NCBI GenBank assembly: GCA_030762175.1
Contig: CM060833.1
Location: forward strand, 9,134,501-9,198,500
Length of the DNA stretch: 64,000 bases
Direction of reading: 5' to 3'
Source of the DNA: Metallyticus violacea
Lineage: Eukaryota; Arthropoda; Insecta; Mantodea; Metallyticidae
Shown: piece by piece, positions 11,856 to 23,800 of the stretch
Position numbering within the stretch: position 1 is the first letter of the stretch
Layout of the letters: each line of letters opens with the position of its first letter
Program-made: the position numbers and the translations under genes
The notes under the pieces: model-generated
What the model was told of the DNA's origin: nothing
Seen by the model: the letters and a program-made list of their open reading frames with translations, nothing else
Database searches by the model: none

Positions 11856-14800
11856 GTAAGTCAACATTTGGTAGATGCATCCTTAACTTTCGCTATCCCG
11901 AAAGTATGCGAAACAAATGTAGGGGTTAGGTTAGCTTAAAGATGTAGGCCTAAGAATGTTTTTGAGATTGGTATTCTACATGCATTTCATGCATTTTACA
12001 TTTCCTGCCTTCTTTTTTGTATACGTTCTTAAATGTGTAACCTAATTGATATAATTTACGTATTTTATTTAGAGTTTAGAACCTCTTTTAAAAATTGAGA
12101 CAGCTTACATTTTCGTGTAAATGTTGGATAAAAGGAAGATATGGAAATTGTGGTGCAGTTTAAAAAACGTCTTTTTGCTTCTATTTCAGATATAGTAACA
12201 GAAGAATCATTAATCAAAAAGGGACATGTAACACCAGATGATGTCCTTCGCCTTCCAAAAATAACTGAGAGTAAGTAATATTTGAAAGCAACTGATAATA
12301 ACAGGGATGCCATTTTATGTAAATAGCGCCGATTTTTGGCTTTAACATAGATAATATTAATGCAAGAATGCTGTTTATTTACTAATTTCATCAAGAATGC
12401 ATTTGAACAGTAATGAGTTGACTGTGAAAACAAATGAGGTACCCAGTTACAAACCCTTCTAAATATGGAGAAAAAAGGGTTTCCTGCTCATGTTTTTATT
12501 GTGAGATTTCTGATTTCTTTATTATAGAGTTGTTTTCCAGCTATAACAGTTCTTTATTATAATATTTTAAAGCACCTATCCATAAATATTTTATTTTCAT
12601 TTAGTGAAGTTGGAAAGAAATAAAATGTATTTTAACAAATGAAGGAAACATTTTTTGTGCTTTCACAACTAAGATTGTTATTAAAATTTATCACTACAGT
12701 GCTATTTTTGCTGTGGTTGTAGATTTAATGAATTTCAAAATCAAAGTTTTGCTGGAACATGCAGCTAGCATCATCGGTGGACTGGGTGAAAATATCTGAA
12801 AAAGCAGAGAGGGACCGAACCATTAGAAGTGGGAAAGTTATTATGCATTGTTTGTTGTCCATTAATAGATTCTATGTCTTAATGGTTTCAAATAAGCAAT
12901 TTATTGAGTGCGTAGAATAAAGTATGTAAAAGAATTCACCTAGTTTTGGCCCTAGCCTATTCATATATTTTTAAATACAAATGCATTAAATGCAACATAT
13001 AAACAGTAACAGAATTGTATAAGAATTTTAATAGTCAATAATTACAAACTACAAGTTTCATTATAACCCACTCCTGTGTAAATTATAGAAACTTTACGGT
13101 TATGGAAAGATTAAACTGCATTGTATTATTTTTTTTTCCTTTTTTTCACAGACCATTTCTTGCTTTAAAGGAAATATTGCCTTAGAGGCATATTCAGAGG
13201 GGAGGATTGGAGGGATAAACTCCCCACCAAAATAAAATTAAAGAGTTTTTCTTTTCTTTTACTTTAGTCCGCATCCTTGCTGCTATCAAGGACATGATGA
13301 TAATAGTTCCTAATTTAACTGTGGATTTAATGTCAGTATGAAAGTTTAGGAATTGTATTCTTATCAATACACATGTTACTCATAATTGACTAGATGCAAT
13401 GTGGTATCAAGTTGAAGTACTACATATCCATTAGTTAAATATGGTGAACGTTTGTAACAGTGATGTTTAATATAAGTTTTGAATAACTGAGTCAAATTTG
13501 TAACACTTACATCATTAATGGTTTAAAAAAGGAAAACTAAGTTTCTGGAGCTAATTGCTCCCATCTTCAGTTCCAGTTCGACTGCCGGCCTTGTTCTTAA
13601 TGGTGGTTTGGTTTGTCTCTGGAATGGAATGCAATGCAATTGACAGCTACCCTTCTTGGATCTTAAAATAATTAAGTTAGAAAACCACTTAACATTTGGC
13701 ATATATAGAAAACCTACTCACACTAATAGCTACATTAAATATAACAGTTATAACCCAGTTCCTCCTAAACATGCAGTACTAAATAGTCTTGCTCACAGGT
13801 TAGTAAATGTCCCCATGAACAGAGAAGAATATGATTTAGAACTGAGCAATATAATAAATATAGCTATAGAAAATGGTTTCAAACAAGAAGTGGTATATAA
13901 GAAAATAAACAGAGCTAGGAACAAAAAAAGAATCAGACATCAGTACTCTTATTCCTAGCAAGGAAGAAAATAGAATGTACCAAAACTTCACATACCATCC
14001 ATCAACCTTCTACAAATTCCAAAAGATTTTCAAAAAACAAAATATTATTTTAGCTCCAAAAAACAGTTACTCCATAAAAAATATACTTAATTCTAAACTA
14101 AAAGAGGATATTCCTCAAGGGAAAAAATCAGGAATATATCAGATGGAATGTATCGATTGTGAAAAAATTTACATAGGAAAGACTAAAAGAAACAAAAACA
14201 CGAGCAAAAGAACACATCAGGAACATAAAACAAAGACAGAAAGAAAAATCAGCAGTGGCTTGGCACTTTTGGAATGAAAAACATAATATAAACAGGAATC
14301 CCAAACTACTTAAAAACATTACAGGGAAAACAGAACTCGCCATGTGGGAAAACATTTATATCTGGAAGAACAAATGTAGCATTTTCAACTTTGTAATCCC
14401 ACCAAGTGATGTCTTAATACAGAAGTTCATCCAACCGCCACCAGAGACAAACCAAACCACCACGAAGAACAAGGCTGGCAGTCGAACTGGAACTGAAGAT
14501 GGGAGCAATTAGCTCCAGAAACTTAGTTTTCCTTTTTTAAACCATTAATGATGTAAGTGTTACAAATTCGACTCAGTTATTCAAAACTACATATCCATGT
14601 TTGCTGAAGTGATTTTCACATTGGTATTTACTAAATTCATCACTGTTTTCCTAATTTTAACTTAAATATAAATAGTTCTACACAGTACTGTAAACTTAAC
14701 CACTCTCCTGATGACTCTCTCCTCCTTCCGCTGAAAAAAAAAAAAAAATCCTGCCTATGCTACCTGTTGTCTTAAATTCTTACAATCTAAGTTAAAATTA

Positions 14801-17800
14801 TCATTAAAAGCATTTTCTCCAATTCCATTTTAAGCTACTTCTGATTTATAATTTTACCCCCTAAATTTTAATGTTCTTATATTCAAACAGTATGCATTCT
14901 ACATTTTCATAATGTTTGAGTGGTGTTCAGACATGAGGCTTTATAACTAAAGGAATAGGCTTGCCATAAAGGCTCTATAAATATACTTTCAGTATCTTCT
15001 AATGGCTCATCAAATTCAAGAGAAAGGTAATGTTCTTTTTAAAAACAATATACTGTAGTATATGATGTAGCTAACTCATGTGGAACAGATCACCACATGA
15101 GTCCCAAGTCCAGCTTTTTCCTCTAGTAGAAGCCCCTAGCCCTTTATAGGATATAATGGGCTCTTTCATTTCATATGATGTAATCATGTTGGTAGAACAA
15201 TAGCACCAACATATACCGCGTATAAATTTGAATAACTTGGGATTTTCACAGTGAAATATATTAATATAAGTCGCTCAAACTTCACTAGTTTTGTTCCACT
15301 TACGTGGATATGTTTCAAAGGCAAATTTCCTTCATTGTCAGCACTGTTCCATTGTCAGCCTTCCAGCGTGGTATTAAGATATCACTCTTTGGATTTTATA
15401 AACTCTTTGATGGGATTACTGTTGTTTGGAAGGTCAAAATGAACCAAATTTTCTTTAAAACCTTTTTTTTTTAAAAAAAAAAGAGAAACTTGTTTTTTTA
15501 AAAAATATATGGAACTAACACAGTGAAGCCAAGTCATATGAATAAAATCATGTGATATATGTCGTACTAAACACTCGTATTGTTTCACTTACTTCTGTAA
15601 TATTTGGAACTGGTTTTGAAGACCTTTGTCTTCTTCATCTTCGGCCAAGGGTATGGCTGAGTGTTTAGTATGACATATATCACATGATTTTATTCATATA
15701 AATTTTCTTTGTTTTCATTTAAGAATATATTTGCCCACATTGATAATCCTATGGGTTTTTGAAGAGCTTTTAAGAGTTTTGGCTCATTTTGGAACTCATG
15801 TTTTTTTTTTTTTTTTTTGCCAGAAATGGATGCTACTGATGATTTTTCCATATGTTTATATTTTACATTTCTCATGTGTTCCTTAAACCGTATGGTAATG
15901 TTCCTTTTTGTTTTACATATATATTTATTATTGCAGTCTTTGCAACTGATTTTAAATGCCTGATTGTTTTCCTGGTGGGATTTTGTCCTTTGTGTTGGTT
16001 TTTAGGAGGTTTTTTCAAACTGTATTTATTCACTGGAGCCAAAATAATGTTGGCATCTTTAAAAATCTTTTGACATTTTTGGTGTGCCCATGGATGGAAT
16101 GTAAATTTTTTATAAATCGACAAAGAGCGACATCTTAATACCACGCTGGAAAGCTCACAATGGAACCGTGCTGATGATGAAGGAAATTAGCCTTTGAAAC
16201 ATGTCCAAGTAGGTGGAACAAAACTAATGTAATTTGAGTGGCTTGCACCTAGCATATTCATATGATCACATTATGTTTCAGATGCATATAGGTTCAACTT
16301 TTGCCATAATCATTAGTTTAATTTCATAGTACTATGAAAATTAATCATTTTGGAATATGTTAAAACAAATTAAAATAGAAAGCAGCTGTTATGTTTTCTT
16401 TAATGCTCCCATATCTTTATATAATATTTATTTTGTAACTGAGTTAACTTTGTTGGCCATAGGTAACTTGTTTTTGTTGCTTTCTTACATTTATTATAAA
16501 ATATGCTGCAAGGTGACATCATTCTTTTAATATTGATTATTACATATAATAAGGTGCAAATAATACTAATTTTATTGGTCTTTAAGTATAACACTTCATC
16601 AGATTTAATTTACTTTAAGATATAATATGAATATTTCATCAACACACAGAAAGTAAATATTAATGCTTGGTAAATAGCAGAGACTCTTGAATGAATGTAG
16701 CTAATACTTATATAATTGTAGCAACACAATCTTTTGTAGGTAATTTGTTTTTACATATGAGGGCTTTTTAATAAAGAATGGTCATAATTTTTTTACATGC
16801 ATAATTTCTCATGCTATAATTTAACCAATATTTTGTTAAATTTAAAATTAATTTCATGTCAGAACTAATACAGTCAAGCAGTTAATTTATTCTTAATTAG
16901 ATAGTGAGTTATTAATTTAATACTCTTATGCTCCACTTACCATTGAATTATATAGAACATGTTTCACATGATGCAGGCAAAGGACTGTGAAACATGTTCT
17001 ATATAATTCAATGGTAAGTGCAGCATAAGAGAAGAGTATTAAATCAACTCATTATCTAATTAAGAATAATATATTTTGTCAGTTAATGCATAATGTGTTT
17101 GTGATACTATATCATTGTTGTCACTCCCTATTCCTGCCTCTGAGAAACGTTCAGTTCTGCCTACAACAAAATGGAGGGGACACATGATGAACATAGTGCT
17201 TCTCTAAAATTTTGCTTTTATTTCAACAAATCTGAGGCCTTTGGACAGTTTGTTTTCCCCAATAGCACAGCTCTAAAATGGTTTCAAATATTTAATGAGG
17301 GAAGGAAATAAATTTCAAAGGAATTGGTCTCCTGTTTGTGCTCTAATGGAAGAAAATGTTAACACCATGCTGTCATATCTTTGAATTACATTAAGAACAG
17401 TTTTAGAAATTCTGAAAATTTTACTGCGTACCAGGCACACAAGTTGAATATGAAATGGGTGTGTGCGTGGTGGGTTCCAAGAATGCTGATTCCTGAGCAA
17501 AAGGAGATTTGCCTGCAGTTGAAGATGATGTTACAAGATGATGCAGAGTTTCTTTCAAAATAATCATTTTGATCATGAGAGCAAACTGCAAAACTGTGTA
17601 TGGAAATCTCCATCATTACCAACACCAAAAGAAGCAAAAGTGGTTGCTTCGTGTTGGAGAGTTATGGTTATCTCATTTTTTCAACATTCAAGAAATGATA
17701 ACAGCTGTAACTGGGCAATACTACAGAGATGTTCTGAAAGCTCTACAAGGTCTTATAAACGCACAGCTGCACATCACAAATGTTCCTGAATATCTCCAAA

Positions 17801-20800
17801 AAATCAATGTGAAATTTTTCCCTTATTCCCCTATAGTCCAGATTTAGCCCCATATGACTTTTTCCTTTTCCTCGTATTGAAGAAGCACTCAGCATTTCCC
17901 CATCATTAAGCAATGGTGAAGACAAAGAAGGCATTTCTGAAGGACTGAAGAAAAATAAATCCCAGCATGTCTTTAAAGACTGGCAGAAATCTTGGGACAG
18001 GTGCATTGCTTCCATTGGGAACTTCTTTGAAAAAAATCATCAAAATTATCAGGATGAGTAAAGGTATATTGTCAAAATAAATTAAATCATTCTTTATTGA
18101 ACAACTCTGATAAAAAGGAAACAGGTCACAGTGGACTTATGCTGTAGTCTCTGGTATTTTTGGGCCATCAATGTATAAGTCTAGCCATTTAGTAGAGAGG
18201 TAGTGGTGTTTACTATTTCAAGACTAAGAAGGTGAAGGATTTCGTGTGTGTGTGTGCTGGTTTTGTTGCCATTGGTGTCTAGTTTATCATGAATATTTTT
18301 TTAATCTGGATTTTCGTAAATACACATTGTTTCTGGTTTGCAATTTGGATTGTATCGTGCTCTCAAGTCTAGTGTCTTGTACAAATCCTTGCTGTTTTTG
18401 TAGTTTTTAGTGGTTGTTTCCATAAGACAACCTAAGTTATCAAATTTGAGGCATATCATCATTTCATAAAGTTCATTAACAGCTATTTGTTAGTTATATC
18501 ATTACATCAGCTGGAATAAATTTGGCAGTTGCTGCTATTATTCTGAGGGTGTGATTGTACACTTTTTGGAGGTTTTGCATGTTAAGGGTAATGGCTGTTA
18601 TTAATGCCTTACAGCAGTACATCATCACTGGTTTGAAATATTTTTTAGGTGGTTTTAGGGTTGACAGTGTGCTACCCCATTTGCATCTTGTGTTTTTCTA
18701 ATGATGGATAGTTAGTCTTTTGCCTTTGTAGTGATATTTTGTATATTTTTCCTTGATAGCTTAGGATCAAAGTGATATGTAATTTCATTGTGCTGTTTAA
18801 TGATGTATTTTTGTACATGAATTTGAAAATAGTGTCTTGTGACCAAGTGTAAAGATCTAATAAACTGTTTTACTCACACTGTCATTGCATTTTCTGTAAT
18901 CTAGTTTTCAAGAGAAAGCAATGCACCATTTAGTTGGTTTTGTTTAGTGAACTTTCTGATATGTGGAGGACTTGATAACAAGATCTTTAGGTACATTCAT
19001 TCATTAAAACTCATCATAGAATGGAGTAGGTGCTTGCTTTGAGCCATTTTGCTATACTAATGCACTATGTATGCTTTAAACAGGAAAATATTCAGTTCAT
19101 TCAAAAATAGGAAAATAATCTCTGTTAATTAAATTTCTATATAGATTCTGTACTATGCAGGCACCAAATCTACATTTAAGTTTGTACCTTATACAGGGTG
19201 TCAATGAACTATACCAAAAAAATTCAGAGAGTGCAGAGATGCCTTATATAAGCAATTTGAGATGGACAATGCATGGTCCACAACTAAACATAATGCAGTT
19301 TTATGGTGTTAAACATTTTGGCATCAGGTTCTGCTAAGTCGGTATTAAAGCCAAGTCAGGTGAAAAATTGGAATAGAGCGTCTTTAAAAGTGCTTTCCGA
19401 GCATAGAAATATCAATTTTCTGCAGCTCGTTATCAGCATTTTCAAGATTTAGTATCATAAAAATCCCTCAAATTTCAAACTAATAATTTGCCAATGCGAC
19501 ATTAAATTTCTATTAACTGCCTTCTTGCAGCTCAGGCATTTTCATTTACATTTTTTCATGGTGAGATTCCCTTTCTCGACCACTAATTGTGTTCATATTG
19601 ATATCCTGGGGCTTGAACTATGGCTTTGCAATTTCCATTGTAGAAGATTGTGCTATAGAACAAGAAGGGGGATATTAGCCCCACCTCTTGGCAGACTTTC
19701 CAGAGACCCTCAATCGTGGTGGGACATTGAAAAAGAAGGTGCTGTTTCAACAGACCAATTCTGCAAAAATTTATTTGTGAGGCATCTGGTGACTTCACAG
19801 GGATCCTATTAAATGATATCATGTTGACACCCGTTTCAACAGTTTTCCTGTGGCAGAAGTCTGGAATGATCAAGAAGTTTGTCTGGATGCTTTATCCATA
19901 CGGAATGAAACATTTGGAGCATCCTCAGCATATAACTGGGGAATATCTTCATAAAAAATTGGGTCCATTACATTGCTTTGGTAGTAGGCTGCATACTTTT
20001 ACATTTTTGGCCACTCTATGAATGTTCAATTTCTCCCGAGTGCAGTAACCTGCAACCACCATGAACCCCATGGAAAATCCTTATTTTTCCCAAATAAGTT
20101 TGAGCATCCCTTTTGACTCACTTAATGGTAGTAAATAGTATAGAGTTTGTTTGTGCCATAGATAAATCCATGCTTCATCCAAAGGAGCAGCAGATTGCCA
20201 CTTTTCACCTGCTGGTTGTGATCTATTGATAAAGTGTTTTCTGATGTACTATTCTTTCAAGACATGCCCACATGCTTTATGCTGCTGTTCTAGGCCCAAA
20301 TGTTGGTGGGTTATCCTGTAAGGGCTCCTTTAGATTTTCCATTGCAGCCGGCAATCCTTCTTTATGTTAGAAGGTTTTCTTGTGTCACTGCTGCCCTAAC
20401 CTTGCCTACAAGCTTTTTAGGTTTCGCTGGTATGGACTTCAGATGAGAACGAATTTTTTTGCATCTGCGTTATACAGCCCACGCATGACTTACTTATCTT
20501 AAGATCTTTCTTTTTACACCTTTCTACACCAGGACCAGGAAGTGTTTTTCCAGGTTTTCCTCAGTTCTCATAAATGGCAAATGCCAGGGAGGTATCCTAA
20601 ATTTAGACCTGGAACGTTTCCTTTCTTACAAAAATCTTTTCCCAATATATCATTTCATCTTATGTATCATCAATGTCCACCGCCTGTGGTGCCTGAATAG
20701 TAAAAACAGACATTAAACACTATTCAAAAAACAATAACAATACTACCATCGAAAGCGTGTAACTGATGGAAAGCCGAATAATGCACCCCTACCATAAATT

Positions 20801-23800
20801 AGCGAGTTTTGAAGCCATTACGAAGTAATGTTTGCATGAGATTGTACCAGCAGATTGCAGGCACTACTAATGAACTGATGCAATATTACACACAAGCATG
20901 ACTTATTGGAAGAAGTGGAAGAGCGATTCTAAATTGCCTGAGCTAACTGTGGAAATCCTTGGCATACAATTAATAAGTTTTTTCCATGAAAGTTATCAAA
21001 CTGCAATCTGCATGGAAGGGTATGTTGTTAATTTACATATAATTTTTTCTGAAGAAAAAAAAAAACAAAAAATTACCTTTTATTTCAGTTTGCTGTGTTG
21101 TAAAATTGCAGATAACTTTTATTATATTGTAATGTAAAATGTTTTATTTCTAGGCTATCTTTGTTCACCAGAAGCTAATGTATATGATATAGACTTCACA
21201 CGTTTCAAGATAAGAGATTTGGAGACAGGCACCGTATTGTTTGAAATTGCTAAACCACCTTCTCTTGGTAAGCCACTGTTTGTATAATTTTAATTTGGCA
21301 TGCTTATTGTTTGCTAGTCACTATTGTTAAGAAACACAGCAAAATTATAAAATGTAAGTAACTTGTATTATTACTAGCTTAATCTAACATATGAATATTT
21401 GTGTAGTTTGCACAGAGAATCAACAAGTCAATAATTTGAAGAGAATAAGGTTATGGTGTTTTCAGTATACTTGTACTTAATGATATTGTCATGAACATTG
21501 TTTCCTTTTCCTAAAAGTACCTAATTCTATAACATCTAAATAAGAGGTAAACTACTAGGTCGGTTGTGCTTGTTAGCATATTGTGAGGAGTTAAGTAATT
21601 GGGCGTTGGCAATTCAGTATATTTGTTATTATTTCAAATTGTAAGTACATCTTTAGAAAATGTATTGCTGTTAGAATATTGCATAAGTTGGGGAAGTTGT
21701 ACCAAGCCTTTGTGCAAAGTAGTTTTGCAGCCTAGCCTCTGGTTAAGCCCACACTTTCCTGTTGGGCTACCATTGTTAATGTCAAGTAACACATCCCCTT
21801 TGGTTAAGTCACTTCTATTAGAGAAATCCTGTAGAACCTTCTAGAAGCTGTCATTACGTGAATTATCAAATCCGTTTGGAATATTTTAAGACTTAACCAG
21901 AAATTGAGAGGGTAGAAAACATAAGGGTGGCTTGGTGAAAGTTGTCACATATCGGGGTTGCCGGGCTGAACCCTTGCTGGCCGGGGAATGATCTGGACAT
22001 CGGCGCCACAGCCAGCACTCTACTTAGCTCACTCACCATTGACCTAAGGTAAGTTGCAATTCTCTGCTGTTCTCTCTTGAACAAATAAATTCAGTTATGC
22101 ATAATATAAATGGTTTTAGTGCTCTACCTCTGAAGCTCCTTGCCCCTTCTGTGTCGGACTAGGGCGTGACATTATTAATGGAGGCGCCACTGATGGATAC
22201 TAGTCATTACATTATTGGTGGGTTCGCCGGCTCTTTGTATTCTTTTACCGGAATATGGTCTCGATCCCGCTTCCTTTACTAGTCGTGACAATATTTTAAA
22301 TAAAAACTCTCTTGCTTTTACTACGTTACAATATAACATGTATTACATTCTTCCAGGTTATCAAAGAAATCAGCTGTGCATGTTTCTAGGCTGGGGTAAA
22401 ATATGTCCACATAACTCTTTCCTAGCATTCCCCATGACTTGCTACACATGTAGAGGACTCTTAATCACCAATCAAATTAATGTACAAGTCTTGTTTCTGG
22501 AAATTTCATGCAATCGATCACCACTAATGAACACTTTCTTTAATGGACTCTTTCTCCCAATAATAAATGAACACACTAAAACAATTTCAATAATGCATAT
22601 GCCACATCTATCCCTCCCTCTTTCAGTTAAAATAATGTCCTCATTTAATTTGAAATGCTAAGTGGAAGTTATACAGTGAAGCTAATAATAATTAAGATTG
22701 TTGTATGATTGAGTTGAACTACACACCTTTATTGGTTCCATTTACTATGTTTTGCAGACCATCATCCGCATCCTCAGCTAATTGTCAACTGCTGGATAAT
22801 TCACCATGTAGCTTTGGGGATTAATATTCTGCTCTGATAGAGGTGTGATAAACTTTAAAGTTTATGTAAAAATTATATATGAAACTAAACACAGTGAAGC
22901 TAATCATTTGATTTAATTTTATGTCATTTAAACACTCTTAATGCTTCACTTACTTGTCATAAAATGTGGTGCATGTTTCGAAGACGTTTGTCTTCATCCT
23001 CGGCCACGGGATGACTGATTGGATACTCGATTGGACCTGTAGATGTACGGTTTTGCCCTGGTGGCACCTTGATGAACCTAAAGTTTGTGTTTCCTTCTTC
23101 CGGAACGTCAAAGTTCATTACACGATCTCGGTGTTTGTAAATGTGAATTTTTTCCCATGTATCCAATTCTGTAGATCCCTGTACTGCTTTTAACAATTCT
23201 ACTTTTTTAATTATGTCATGATTTTCTGTCCAGAAATGATATGCTAAGCTGACTTTTCTATCTGTTTGTATTTTATGTTCCTAAAATGTTCTTTTAAACG
23301 TGTGCCTATATTCCTTTTTGTTTTTCCAATATAAATCTTGTCACATTCTGCACAAGTTATCTTATAAATACCTGCTTTTTCTTCATGTGGGGTACTTTCA
23401 TCAACATTGTCCTTTAGAATATTTTTCAAACTATATCTATTGATAGGTGCCAATCTTATATTGTAATCTTTAAAAATATTTTGAAACTTCTTCATTGCCC
23501 TTGGATGAAATGTAAATTTTTTAAAAACTAACTTATTTTTATCTATGAAAGTGTGGTGGTATCTTTTATCAATTTCTTCCTTTGAAACTTTTGTACTTTT
23601 TTGTGTACCAATTTCTTATTAAAACCATTTTGCGATTCAAACCAAACCAAAAGTTGGTTTTTAAAAAATTTACATTTCATCCAAGGACAATGAAAAAGTT
23701 TCAAAATATTTTTAAAGATTACAATATAAGATTGGCACGTATCAATAGATATAGTTTGAAAAATATTCTAAAGGACAATGTTGATGAAAGTACCCCACAT

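Larger units (their letters stand above)
13431..14585 (+). mobile_element. Penelope-like element A, fold-back, with 12-bp TSD
   Basis: A 12-bp target duplication, ACTACATATCCA, flanks it (13419-13430 and 14586-14597). The left side has a roughly 45-bp tail with AACAGTGATG, then a 147-bp arm (13476-13622) that is the inverted copy of the right arm (14441-14588). Between them, + strand frames hold the end of a Penelope reverse transcriptase ([39 protein letters not shown]) and then the GIY-YIG endonuclease start [20 protein letters not shown] with its CxxC. A frame break separates the two near 13960, and another follows near 14270. The 5' part of the element is missing. Confidence 0.9.
15215..16244 (-). 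mobile_element. Penelope-like element B, fold-back, interrupted by C
   Basis: Inverted arms at about 15270-15395 and 16118-16243 share blocks such as CTTTCCAGCGTGGTATTAAG. The - strand between them reads [19 protein letters not shown] and [13 protein letters not shown], then a decayed GIY-YIG part and [17 protein letters not shown], a Penelope C-terminus. A tail with TTTTCACAGTGAAATATATT lies at the left. GCACCAACATAT (15203) and GCACCTAGCATAT (16245) may be an imperfect target duplication. Element C splits the C-terminal codons at 15457-15699. Confidence 0.8.

Noticed and set aside
21560..22240. Solo LTR of a retrovirus-like element
   Set aside because: Only a primer-site-like patch supports it. 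No matched TG...CA ends, target duplication or second copy was found.
22215..22661. 148-codon open frame as a gene
   Set aside because: The composition follows the AT-rich background, no domain is visible, and its end overlaps the tail of Penelope element E.
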